Shown in pieces: positions 1-5,861 of a stretch of 19,335 bases of DNA. Position 1 is the first letter of the stretch, and each line of letters opens with the position of its first letter. A program made the position numbers and the translations under genes. The DNA comes from Chloroflexota bacterium (GTDB lineage: Bacteria; Chloroflexota; Limnocylindria; Limnocylindrales; CSP1-4). The notes beneath the pieces are model-generated. The model was given only the letters and a program-made list of their open reading frames with translations, searched no databases and had not been told where the DNA came from. Where the stretch lies: NCBI GenBank assembly GCA_016200745.1, contig JACQEF010000211.1, forward strand, positions 1 to 19,335. The letters are read 5' to 3'.

Positions 1-1616
1 TACGTCTCGAGCGCCTTGGCCACGCGATCGACGAGCGGCCGCGGGAACCCCAGGGCGTAGCCCACCTCGCGGACCGCCGAGCGCGCCCGGTACGTGACGA
101 GGTTGCAGACCATCCCCGTGTGCTCCGGCCCATACCGCCGGTAGATGTACTGGATGACCTCCTCGCGCCGTTCCGAGCTGAAGTCGATGTCGACGTCCGG
201 GTAGGTCGTCCGGCCCGGGTTGATGAACCGCTCGAACAGGAGGTTGTGGGCGATCGGCTCGACCCGGCTGATCCCGAGCGTGTACGACACGATCGAGCTG
301 GTCGCGCTGCCCCGGCCCTGCGCCGGGATCCCCTGCTCCCTGGCGTAGCGCATCAGGTCCCAGCAGATCAGGAAGAACTCGGCGAGGCCGGCGCGCTCGA
401 TGACGTCGAGCTCGTGGGCGAGCCGATTGACGACCGCCGGCGTGAGCGGGTGGTAGCGGCGGCGCGCGCCCGCCCAGCACAGTTCCGACAGGTACGAGAA
501 CGGCGTCTCGCCGTCGGGGACCGGGAAGCCCGGGAAGCGGTACTGCTCGAAGCCGAGGTCGATCGAGCACGACGACGCCAGTTCGGCGGCGGTGGCGATC
601 CCCTCCGTCCAGGCGCGTCCGGCCGGCGGATCGGCCGTCGCGAACGCGCGGGTGCCGGGCGGCATCGCGGCCAGCTCCGCACCCGACTTCAGGTAGGACT
701 CCCCGTCGGGCCGGCGCAGGTCGCCGAGCGTGTCGAGCGTCCGACCGTGGCGAATCGCAGCCAGCACGTCGGCCAACTCGCGATCCTCGGGCCGGGCATA
801 GTGCACGTCGTTGGCGACCACGACCGGCAGCCCGAGCTCGCCGGCGAGGGCCGCCGATTCCATCACGAGCCAGTCGTCGTCGGGCAGCCGGTGATGCGAC
901 AGCTCGACGAAGAAGCCGCTCGTGGCGGGAGAATCGCCTCGCCCGAACAGCGTCGCGTAGCGCGTCGCGACGGCCCGCGCCCCGGCGCGATCGCCGACCC
1001 GCAGGCGACGCTCCAGCTCCCCGTCCCGACAGCCAGACAGCGCGACCAGGCCCTCGGTGTGCTCGGCCAGGATCGCCTGGCTGAAGCGCGGCACGCCTTT
1101 CGTGCCAGCCAGGTTCGCCAGCGACACGAGCCGGCAAAGGCTCCGCCACCCGACCTGCGAGCGGGCGAGGAGCACCAGGTGCGGACCTCGGGCCCGGTCC
1201 CCGATCCCTCGCAGGTCCTCCTTGACCGGCTGGCGATGGCCCGGCAGCCGGGCACGGGCCGGCCGGGGCCGGGCGGGCACCCCCTCATCGGCGAGGGCCG
1301 GCCAGGGACTCTCGTCGTCGCGACCGGGACGGGCGACGCGCCGGCGAGGCCGGCGTGCCCCGATCACGACCAGGTCCGGGTCGGGGGCGGCAGGATCCAG
1401 CAGCTCGATCTCGAGGCCGACCACCGGGTGGAGCCCGGCCGCCTGCGCCGCGTTCACGAACCGGACCGCGCCGTAGAGCCCGGCGTGATCGGTGACGGCC
1501 AGCCCGGTGAGACCCAGCTCGATCGCCCGATCGACGAGATCGTCGGGCGCGGAGGCGCCGTCGAGGAACGAGAAGTTGGTGTGGCAGTGGAGCTCGGCGT
1601 AACGGGGTTGAGCCAC
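1..1616 (-). CDS. dnaE2: Error-prone DNA polymerase III alpha subunit DnaE2 (N-terminal part, runs off left edge)
   Basis: This is the catalytic C-family polymerase used with ImuA/ImuB for SOS translesion synthesis. 538 codons are visible and open in one frame; the C-terminal half lies outside the window. The PHP domain opens the protein (AELHCHTNFSFLDGA near residues 7-21, then VTDHAGLYGAVRF). GRGSATSSIVSYTLG precedes the catalytic palm motif YPDVDIDFSSERR, whose acidic residues are D474, D476 and D478. The start is a GTG at 1616-1614, chosen because the PHP motif follows at once and AGGTGA lies just upstream at 1625-1620. A LexA-type palindrome at 1658-1675 sits inside its promoter. The gene is separated from imuB/DUF6504 by about 1.7 kb of unrelated material, where the usual cassette is contiguous. 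DnaE1 is the alternative, but the cassette and the LexA box favour DnaE2. Confidence 0.93.
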   Translation of the reverse strand, partial: MAQPRYAELHCHTNFSFLDGASAPDDLVDRAIELGLTGLAVTDHAGLYGAVRFVNAAQAAGLHPVVGLEIELLDPAAPDPDLVVIGARRPRRRVARPGRDDESPWPALADEGVPARPRPARARLPGHRQPVKEDLRGIGDRARGPHLVLLARSQVGWRSLCRLVSLANLAGTKGVPRFSQAILAEHTEGLVALSGCRDGELERRLRVGDRAGARAVATRYATLFGRGDSPATSGFFVELSHHRLPDDDWLVMESAALAGELGLPVVVANDVHYARPEDRELADVLAAIRHGRTLDTLGDLRRPDGESYLKSGAELAAMPPGTRAFATADPPAGRAWTEGIATAAELASSCSIDLGFEQYRFPGFPVPDGETPFSYLSELCWAGARRRYHPLTPAVVNRLAHELDVIERAGLAEFFLICWDLMRYAREQGIPAQGRGSATSSIVSYTLGISRVEPIAHNLLFERFINPGRTTYPDVDIDFSSERREEVIQYIYRRYGPEHTGMVCNLVTYRARSAVREVGYALGFPRPLVDRVAKALET

Positions 1617-1649
1617 GAGTCACCTGGGTCCGACCGGTCGACTGGGGGC

Positions 1650-1684
1650 TTCACAGCATAGAACAAACGTTCTATCATTGGCAA
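1650..1684. promoter_or_regulatory. Divergent SOS promoter region with LexA box
   Basis: The perfect palindrome ATAGAAC-AAAC-GTTCTAT lies at 1658-1675 and contains the Gram-positive-type LexA core GAAC-N4-GTTC. On the minus strand, TTGCCA (1684-1679) and TATGCT (1660-1655) are 18 bp apart and point to dnaE2. On the plus strand, TTCACA (1650-1655) and TATCAT (1673-1678) are 17 bp apart and point to the small ORF at 1720. The palindrome fills the spacer and overlaps the -10 in both directions, so one bound repressor would block both. The LexA assignment rests on motif form and on the near-identical site before imuA. Confidence 0.8.
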
Positions 1685-1719
1685 CGAAACAAGATCGCGG
1701 GGCACGGCGTCTCAGTCGC

Positions 1720-1845
1720 GTGCAGGCACCGATTCGGCAGGTCGTGGTGTCCGTCCTCCGGACAGGACTCCTCGTCGCGCTGGCGGTGCTGCTGATCCTG
1801 GGTCTCTTCCCGGCGGCACTCGCCGCCGAGGCCGGCGGCCCGTAG
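1720..1845 (+). CDS. Putative 41-residue single-span membrane peptide, possibly SOS-regulated
   Basis: I do not recognise a family. The ORF starts at GTG 1720 and encodes a basic, amphipathic N-terminus (QAPIRQVVVSVLRTG) followed by a strongly hydrophobic helix (LLVALAVLLILGLFPAALAA, about residues 17-36) and a short EAGGP tail. The tail could make it a signal-peptide-like sequence instead of a stable membrane anchor. No convincing ribosome binding site precedes the GTG. The same frame is open back to a TTG at 1678, but that overlaps the proposed -10. It lies 45 bp downstream of the LexA palindrome, divergent from dnaE2, with a plus-strand promoter across the box. Coding status is supported by hydrophobic organisation and context only. 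Confidence 0.4.
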   Translation: MQAPIRQVVVSVLRTGLLVALAVLLILGLFPAALAAEAGGP

Positions 1846-1924
1846 CGAATACAGAACGTCAGGTGCCTGGGGGCGCCGGACGACCCGGCGGCACGCGATC
1901 TCGAATGGTCGGTGCTGACCAGCC

Positions 1925-1990
1925 GATGAGTTGGTGAGCGACTCATCCGGCCGCAGGACCCCGTCGCAATTGGGGGCGGCGGGGTCCTGC
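1925..1990 (+). promoter_or_regulatory. Two consecutive strong hairpins upstream of the lipoprotein gene
   Basis: Two inverted repeats follow each other. GATGAGT (1925-1931) pairs with ACTCATC (1941-1947). GCAGGACCCCG (1953-1963) pairs with CGGGGTCCTGC (1980-1990), an 11-bp perfect stem with a 16-nt loop. There is no T-run, so this is not a classic intrinsic terminator. It may end the small upstream transcript or be a protein-binding or structured RNA element. The rest of 1846-2028 shows nothing recognisable. Confidence 0.4.
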
Positions 1991-2028
1991 ACATGTTCGG
2001 GGCCAAGTGGGCCTCGGCGATCGGGCGC

Positions 2029-2034
2029 TACGAT
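2029..2034 (+). promoter_or_regulatory. -10 element of a leaderless promoter for the lipoprotein gene
   Basis: TACGAT is followed by exactly 7 bases and then ATG at 2042. The same spacing occurs before the response regulator, methyltransferase and LLM oxidoreductase genes, so transcription should begin at or next to the start codon. No clear -35 was seen. Confidence 0.5.
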
Positions 2035-2041
2035 GGACGCG

Positions 2042-2566
2042 ATGTCGATGGCAACCCGGGGCGTCGGACTCGCCGTGATCCTCCTGTTCGTTCTGGCTGC
2101 CTGCCAGCCGGCCACGGCCTCGCCGTCACCGGCCGCCACCACGCCGGGACCGGCGGCCTCGAGCGAACCACCCCCTTCGGCCGAGACCAGCTCGTCCACC
2201 GAGGCGTCGCCACCGGCACCGGCCGGCCAGACCGACACGGCCTGGGGACGCATCTGGGATTCGCTGCCCGCGGCCTTCCCCGCCTACCCAGGCGCGACGC
2301 CGGCCGAAGGAGCGGCCACCGGCCCCGCCTCGGCCGTGCTCGCGATCCAGGGTGCCGAGGCAGAGACCGTGGCCGGATGGATGCAGTCGAAGCTCGAGCA
2401 GGCGACGTACAGTACGGAGGCGCTCTCCGGACCCCTCGAAGACGGCAGCTACGTGCTGGATTCGACCGGGCCGGCGCCTGGCTGCCGGGTCCGGGTTTCG
2501 ATCGCGCCACTCGGCGGGCTGACAACGGTGACGGTGCTCTACGGGGCGGACTGCCCCAAGCCATGA
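2042..2566 (+). CDS. Putative lipoprotein with Pro/Ser/Ala-rich linker, function unknown
   Basis: The protein starts MSMATRG and has a hydrophobic signal ending in the lipobox LAAC (cysteine 21), so it should be lipid-anchored outside the membrane. A low-complexity Pro/Ser/Thr/Ala linker spans roughly residues 22-70. The C-terminal domain of about 100 residues begins near WGRIWDSLPAAFPAYPGA and carries two cysteines (GCRVRV and ADCPKP) that could pair. I cannot name the domain. ATG 2042 was preferred over the in-frame ATG 2033 and the long upstream GTG extension because of the TACGAT-N7-ATG arrangement and because the signal peptide then begins at once. A tiny membrane ORF follows 24 bp downstream. 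The length is 174 residues. Confidence 0.75.
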   Translation: MSMATRGVGLAVILLFVLAACQPATASPSPAATTPGPAASSEPPPSAETSSSTEASPPAPAGQTDTAWGRIWDSLPAAFPAYPGATPAEGAATGPASAVLAIQGAEAETVAGWMQSKLEQATYSTEALSGPLEDGSYVLDSTGPAPGCRVRVSIAPLGGLTTVTVLYGADCPKP

Positions 2567-2590
2567 ACGACAGCGGAGCCTGACCACCCG

Positions 2591-2692
2591 ATGAATCCAC
2601 GAGCGAGCGATTTTCTCGGCGCCGCGGTTCTGGCCGCCGTCCTGTTCGCACTGGTCGCGATCCTGGTCCTGGGCAACATCCCGCACAGCTGA
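2591..2692 (+). CDS. Putative 33-residue single-span membrane peptide
   Basis: A short ATG-started ORF encodes a polar N-terminus (MNPRASDF), one hydrophobic helix of about 20 residues (LGAAVLAAVLFALVAILVLG) and the short tail NIPHS. It lies 24 bp after the lipoprotein stop codon in the same direction, so it is probably on the same transcript. GGAG at 2574-2577 is rather far upstream to act as its ribosome binding site. I recognise no family. The clean polar-hydrophobic-polar layout and the similar ORF at 2799 support it, but chance cannot be excluded. Confidence 0.5.
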   Translation: MNPRASDFLGAAVLAAVLFALVAILVLGNIPHS

Positions 2693-2737
2693 AACAAAAC
2701 GTTGCCCATTCGCAACGCAGTCTGTGAGGATGCCGCC

Positions 2738-2743
2738 TATGCT
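2738..2743 (+). promoter_or_regulatory. Possible -10 element for the third small membrane ORF
   Basis: TATGCT lies about 55 bp before the GTG at 2799. No good -35 is visible at 17 bp. Upstream, CGTTGC (2700-2705) and GCAACG (2712-2717) form a small inverted repeat that could be an operator or a weak terminator of the preceding gene. Confidence 0.3.
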
Positions 2744-2798
2744 GGCGGCGGACCGGGCGGGGAGTTCCGGTCCGACCTGGGGCTTGGGGGTGGACACC

Positions 2799-2903
2799 GT
2801 GCAGACGGCGCATCCGCGAGATGTGGCGGCGCTCGCACTGGTTGTGGGCGTCTTCCTCGTCCTCTTCATCGTCGCGGTCATGCTCGGGGCGCCGATGCGC
2901 TGA
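2799..2903 (+). CDS. Putative 34-residue single-span membrane peptide
   Basis: The ORF has a short polar N-terminus (QTAHPRD), one strongly hydrophobic helix (ALALVVGVFLVLFIVAVML) and a short GAPMR tail. GTG 2799 was chosen because the purine-rich GGGGGTGG ends 5 bases before it; an in-frame GTG at 2790 would add three residues. It resembles the 33-residue ORF at 2591 in size and layout. No family is recognised. The gene sits between the lipoprotein group and a decayed serine hydrolase transcribed from the other strand. Confidence 0.5.
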   Translation: MQTAHPRDVAALALVVGVFLVLFIVAVMLGAPMR

Positions 2904-2954
2904 CGCTTGGCGTCTCCGGTGCCCCGACCTGCGGCTGTCACGTGACGCGCCGCA

Positions 2955-3150
2955 TCAGACGCCGAGATGCTCGAGCACGATGGTCTCGAGCGAGCGGTAG
3001 GCGGCATCGATCGGGACGTCGTCCGTGTTGGTGAGCAGGACGACCGACGCCCGGGGCTTCGTGAGGTACCACATCGCGCTCTGGAACCCGAGGATACCAC
3101 CGGCATGGCCGATCGTCATGCCCCCCTTGCCGAGCCATTGCTGGATCGGG
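2955..3150 (-). pseudogene. C-terminal remnant of a class C beta-lactamase-like serine hydrolase
   Basis: About 65 codons remain. QQWLGKGGMTIGHAGG and then LGFQSAMWYL and VVLLTNTDD match the C-terminal part of the beta-lactamase-related serine hydrolase family. HAG corresponds to the third active-site motif (HxG/KTG position). The reading frame ends normally at the TGA at 2957-2955. The SxxK and YxN motifs and the rest of the domain are absent, because homology stops where the repeat element begins at about 3150. Beyond the repeat lies the unrelated DUF6504 gene. The upstream open frame through the repeat (to about 3326) has no hydrolase character. The gene was probably cut by a rearrangement or insertion involving the repeat. 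Confidence 0.8.
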
Positions 3151-3189
3151 CAACGCGGCGATGTGCCGCCATGGCAGGCCGCCTCAGTC
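3151..3189. repeat. Direct repeat copy 1 (39 bp)
   Basis: The 39 bases from 3151 to 3189 are identical to 3305-3343, an offset of 154 bp. The unit contains the hairpin GCGGC-GATGT-GCCGC (3155-3169). The serine hydrolase remnant stops at its left border. Confidence 0.9.
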
Positions 3190-3304
3190 GTTGAGGCCAC
3201 GATCCAGGAACCGAGAATCGGCCTACCAGGGTGGTGCAGCGCAAGGCGGAGCCGAGCAAGGGAGCGAACGCACTGCGGAGTGCGTGAGCGACCGGCGGAG
3301 GCGA
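3190..3304. repeat. Structured spacer of the 154-bp repeat element
   Basis: This 115-bp stretch between the two identical 39-bp copies contains a perfect hairpin, ACGCACT-GCGG-AGTGCGT (3268-3285), flanked by GGAGCGA and GAGCGACC. It has no coding character. The structured composition suggests a REP/MITE-like element or a small structured RNA. Confidence 0.6.
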
Positions 3305-3343
3305 CAACGCGGCGATGTGCCGCCATGGCAGGCCGCCTCAGTC
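3305..3343. repeat. Direct repeat copy 2 (39 bp), supplies the DUF6504 stop codon
   Basis: The sequence is identical to 3151-3189. Its right end overlaps the last codons of the minus-strand DUF6504 gene, whose TGA is at 3340-3338. The repeat therefore touches a gene end on one side and a truncated gene on the other. Confidence 0.9.
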
Positions 3344-3586
3344 ATAGAGGCGCTCCAGGTGCCAGGAGTTGTCGACGCGATCGAGATACACGAGCGCCAG
3401 CCAGCGGCTCCCGGCGATCTTGAAGTAGTCGCGCGCGATCGGACCCCGCCACCAGGCCTCCTCGACCCGCCACTGGTTGCAGACCTCGACGACCTCGCGC
3501 CGGCCGTTCCAGCGGATCGCCACGAGGTCGCCGGCGGGATCCAGCTCCACCTCGATCGGCGGGTGCTCGCGCAGCAGCCGGGTCAT
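3338..3586 (-). CDS. DUF6504 family protein, partner of the imuB/dnaE2 cassette
   Basis: This small 82-residue protein begins MTRLLREHPPIEVELD. Its core is a beta-rich segment containing VAIRWNGRREVVEV, NQWRVEEAWWRGP and WLALVYLD, and it ends ERLYD. The tryptophan-rich WRVEEAWW pattern is what I recognise from DUF6504 proteins encoded between imuB and dnaE2 in high-GC Gram-positive-type cassettes. Its biochemical role is not known to me. The ATG (3586-3584) overlaps the imuB stop as ATGA, which implies translational coupling. Because imuB now carries an earlier stop, coupled translation may be reduced. The 3' end lies in a repeat copy, so the last residues could differ from the ancestral protein, although the length looks normal. 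Confidence 0.75.
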   Translation of the reverse strand: MTRLLREHPPIEVELDPAGDLVAIRWNGRREVVEVCNQWRVEEAWWRGPIARDYFKIAGSRWLALVYLDRVDNSWHLERLYD

Positions 3587-4832
3587 GGCGCCACCACCGG
3601 GCGCCACGCCCAGCGGGCCTCCGACAACGGGGCTTCCGGATCGATGAGGTCGACTCGCCGGACCCGATCCTCCCCGTACGTCAGGGCCAGCCGGGCGAGC
3701 TGCCACTCGAGCCGGGCGCCCCGCGCGGCCTGCGGATTGAACAGCGGGAGCTGCTGACCGGCGGCCGGGGTCGTGCCGTCCAGCTCCAGGCCGAGCCTGG
3801 CGACGGCGGCCGGCGGCGGCGTCCGCTAGAGCCGCGCGAACAGCAGGCGTTCGATCGCCTCGGCATCCGCGGTCGGCTCGGGAAAGCGTTGCTCCACGTC
3901 GAGGGTCGATGGCGTCCCGGCCCTGGCGAACGCGAGGTCGAGGTCGAGATGCAGGTGCGCCCGGGCGGCCGCCAGCCCGCGCGACCCGAGCTGGCCGGTC
4001 AGGGCGACGGCCAGGCGATGGAGCACGAAGCGCAGCGGCTCGAGGTCTTCGGCCGATGGCTCGATGGGCAGCCCGAGCGCCAGGTGCTCCGGGGCCCGTC
4101 GCGGCCGGAAGGGATCCAGCTCCTCGCCACGGGCCCGGGCATGGATCCTCGCGCCCTCCTCCCCGAAGCGGGCCACCAGGGCCGACCGGTCCAGCTCGGC
4201 GACCGGCCCGATCCGGCGCAGACCGAAGCGGGACAGCCGGGCCCGGACGTCGGGGTCCTGGGTGAGCAGGCCCGACGGCAGCGGAGCCAGGAAGGCGGCC
4301 TCGCCGCCGGCGGGAACGGCGATCGGCTCCGACGGGCGGGCCCGCACCGCGGCGATCGTCGCGGTGAACCGCCATCGGCGCCGGTGGTGCCCGCGCCATC
4401 GGCCGTGCCACCCAGCACGCGTCCGAGCGCCGCGACCAGCCGGCCGACCAGGACCGGCTCCGGTCCCCAGAGCGGCTCGAGTCCGTCGATCTGGACCTCG
4501 AACAGCCCGAACGCCGGATCCGCTGGATCGGCGATCCCGGCGATCCCCGGGCTGAACGCGGCGAGTGCCTCGAAGGCACGCTCGGCGATCGCCCGGTCCG
4601 CGTCGGGATCGGGGTCGATGAAGCACGCCTCAGGAACGAGCCGATGGGCGCTCCCGAGCGGCATCCCGCGCCGAACCCCCAGGGCCCGCGCCGCCGGGTC
4701 GGCGTCCACGACCGGACCCGGATCCCACGGCCGGCCACCCAGGATGAGCGGGCCGACAGGGAAGGGCTCTGAGGCTCGGGCCCGGGCGAGCTCGAGCGGG
4801 AGGTGCGGCCGGTAGAGATGGAGGAGTCGCAT
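3583..4832 (-). pseudogene. imuB: ImuB, catalytically inactive Y-family polymerase homologue, with frameshift and in-frame stop
   Basis: ImuB bridges DnaE2 to the sliding clamp. The N-terminal part starts at ATG 4832 (MRLLHLYRPHLPLEL) and shows VVDADPAARALGVRRG and FGLFEVQIDGLEPLWG, with no catalytic aspartates at the first Y-family motif, as normal for ImuB. After GADG (about residue 153, near 4370) homology continues in another frame as RFTATIAAVRARPSEP and GGEAAFLAPLP, through RAPEHLALGLP to ERLLFARL. Adding one C to the GGCGG at 4373-4369 would restore a continuous ADGRFTA reading. A TAG at 3828-3826 then interrupts the frame. The expected C-terminus follows in phase (VARLGLELDG, QQLPLFNPQ, LTYGEDRVRRVDL) and ends at TGA 3585-3583. 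Two independent lesions suggest a pseudogene; assembly error is the alternative. Confidence 0.85.
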
Positions 4833-5736
4833 GGTGCTGGGTCCGTTCCACATGGATCGCGGGGGCTGGATCGGGGGCCTGATCGGTGGCGAGGAGATCG
4901 TCTCGACGGAGGCAGGCGTCACGTTCACCGCCCTCCGCGTAGAGGATCCGGAGCGTCGCCCGGCGCCCCGGTGGGCCGTAGCGGTTGCGGGCGACCAGCG
5001 CCTCGGTCCGCTGGCCCACGATGTCGCGCCCGAGCCGGATCCACGAGCGGCGGGCGAGCTCCAGCCGGAGCCCGGTCGATCCGGTCACGGCGCTCGCCAG
5101 GTGGCCGGTCAGACCCGGCGGCTCGAGCACCACGAAGAGCGTCTCCGAACGCCTGGCCAGGGCCGCAAGCCGGTTGAGCCGGTCGGCCAGGCGTGCCGGC
5201 CGGTCCGTGGCGGGCAGGCGTCCGGCAGGCAGGTCCAGGACGAGCAGGTCGACCGAACGCCCGGCCAGCAGCGCGCCACCGATGGCCAGGCCCTCGTCGA
5301 GCGTTTCGGGGGTGATGACCACCAGCCATTCGAGCCGGACGCCACGGGCGACGGCCTCGATCGGGTCGAAGCTCCGGGCGAGGTCGATCCAGGCCACGAT
5401 GGCCCCGGTCGCCTGGGCCTCCGCCGCGAGCCGGTGGACGAGCGTGGTCCGGCCGCTCGAACCGTCGCCGCGGAGCGCGACGCTCGCCGAGCGCGGCAGG
5501 CCCCCCGGACCCAGGATGGCGTCCAGCGCCGCAAACCCCGTCCGGACGATCCGCTCGTCGGGGTCGGGCCTCGGGTCCGGCCTTGCCGCGGGTTCGAGCG
5601 GGGCCGGGGCCGGAGCCGCGAGGGCCGGGGCTGGCGCCAGGGCCAGGGCGCCGTCGGTGATCCGCGGAGCTGCGGCTCCCCAGCGAGCCTGGAGGCTCGC
5701 CACGGCTGCCGTCACGTCCGCGGAGAGGGTCGCCAT
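4630..5736 (-). CDS. imuA: ImuA, RecA-like SOS mutasome protein with anomalous C-terminus
   Basis: ImuA is a RecA-fold accessory protein of the ImuA-ImuB-DnaE2 mutasome. The core follows RecA order: RTGFAALDAILGPGGLP, a Walker A-like loop LRGDGSSGRTTL in which the usual lysine is arginine, IVAWIDLARSFDP, a Walker B-like VDLLVLDLPAG, and a C-terminal NRYGPPGRRATLRILYAEGG. The start is ATG 5736, ten bases from a LexA palindrome and in line with a leaderless mRNA. From about residue 270 the sequence loses family character and runs into a different frame of imuB. The last ~67 residues (from 4832 down) overlap imuB's well-conserved start by about 200 bp. This suggests a lost stop or a frameshift near the 3' end. 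Confidence 0.85.
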   Translation of the reverse strand: MATLSADVTAAVASLQARWGAAAPRITDGALALAPAPALAAPAPAPLEPAARPDPRPDPDERIVRTGFAALDAILGPGGLPRSASVALRGDGSSGRTTLVHRLAAEAQATGAIVAWIDLARSFDPIEAVARGVRLEWLVVITPETLDEGLAIGGALLAGRSVDLLVLDLPAGRLPATDRPARLADRLNRLAALARRSETLFVVLEPPGLTGHLASAVTGSTGLRLELARRSWIRLGRDIVGQRTEALVARNRYGPPGRRATLRILYAEGGERDACLRRDDLLATDQAPDPAPAIHVERTQHHATPPSLPAAPPARARPGPSLRALPCRPAHPGWPAVGSGSGRGRRPGGAGPGGSARDAARERPSARS

Positions 5737-5745
5737 CGGACATCA

Positions 5746-5774
5746 AAGATAGAACATTTGTTCTATCTTATCAA
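5746..5774 (-). promoter_or_regulatory. imuA promoter with LexA box
   Basis: A near-perfect 24-bp palindrome at 5746-5769 contains GATAGAAC and GTTCTATC around a 4-bp centre. On the minus strand TTGATA (5774-5769) and TATCTT (5751-5746) are separated by 17 bp. The palindrome fills the whole spacer, so LexA would occlude RNA polymerase. The start codon is 9 bases beyond the -10, which predicts a leaderless or nearly leaderless imuA transcript. The shared ATAGAAC-N4-GTTCTAT form with 1658-1675 supports a common repressor. Confidence 0.85.
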
Positions 5775-5807
5775 CCCCTGAAGTGCAGCCCGCAGCCTCG
5801 TCCGGGT

Positions 5808-5854
5808 CCGTCACGCCCCCGTCACGGAGCCTGCCCAGCATCGATCGGTACCAT
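5808..5854 (+). promoter_or_regulatory. Autoregulated leaderless promoter of the two-component operon
   Basis: CCGTCAC occurs twice, at 5808-5814 and 5819-5825, with an 11-bp period as in OmpR/PhoB-type operators. The -10 TACCAT (5849-5854) follows, then 7 bases and ATG 5862. The direct repeat lies where the -35 region would be, which fits activation by the response regulator. This is inferred from spacing only. Confidence 0.5.
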
Positions 5855-5861
5855 GCTGCCG

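Noticed and set aside
120..1661. Long plus-strand open frame of 513 codons opposite dnaE2
   Set aside because: It is the antisense of a clear polymerase gene; the product is Arg/Pro/Gly-rich with no family motifs, as expected of shadow frames in GC-rich DNA.
3151..3343. CRISPR array
   Set aside because: There are only two copies at 154-bp spacing with a long structured spacer and no cas genes.
4370..4376. Programmed frameshifting in imuB
   Set aside because: No slippery heptamer or downstream structure is seen at the switch, and a separate in-frame TAG further on makes decay or sequence error more likely.
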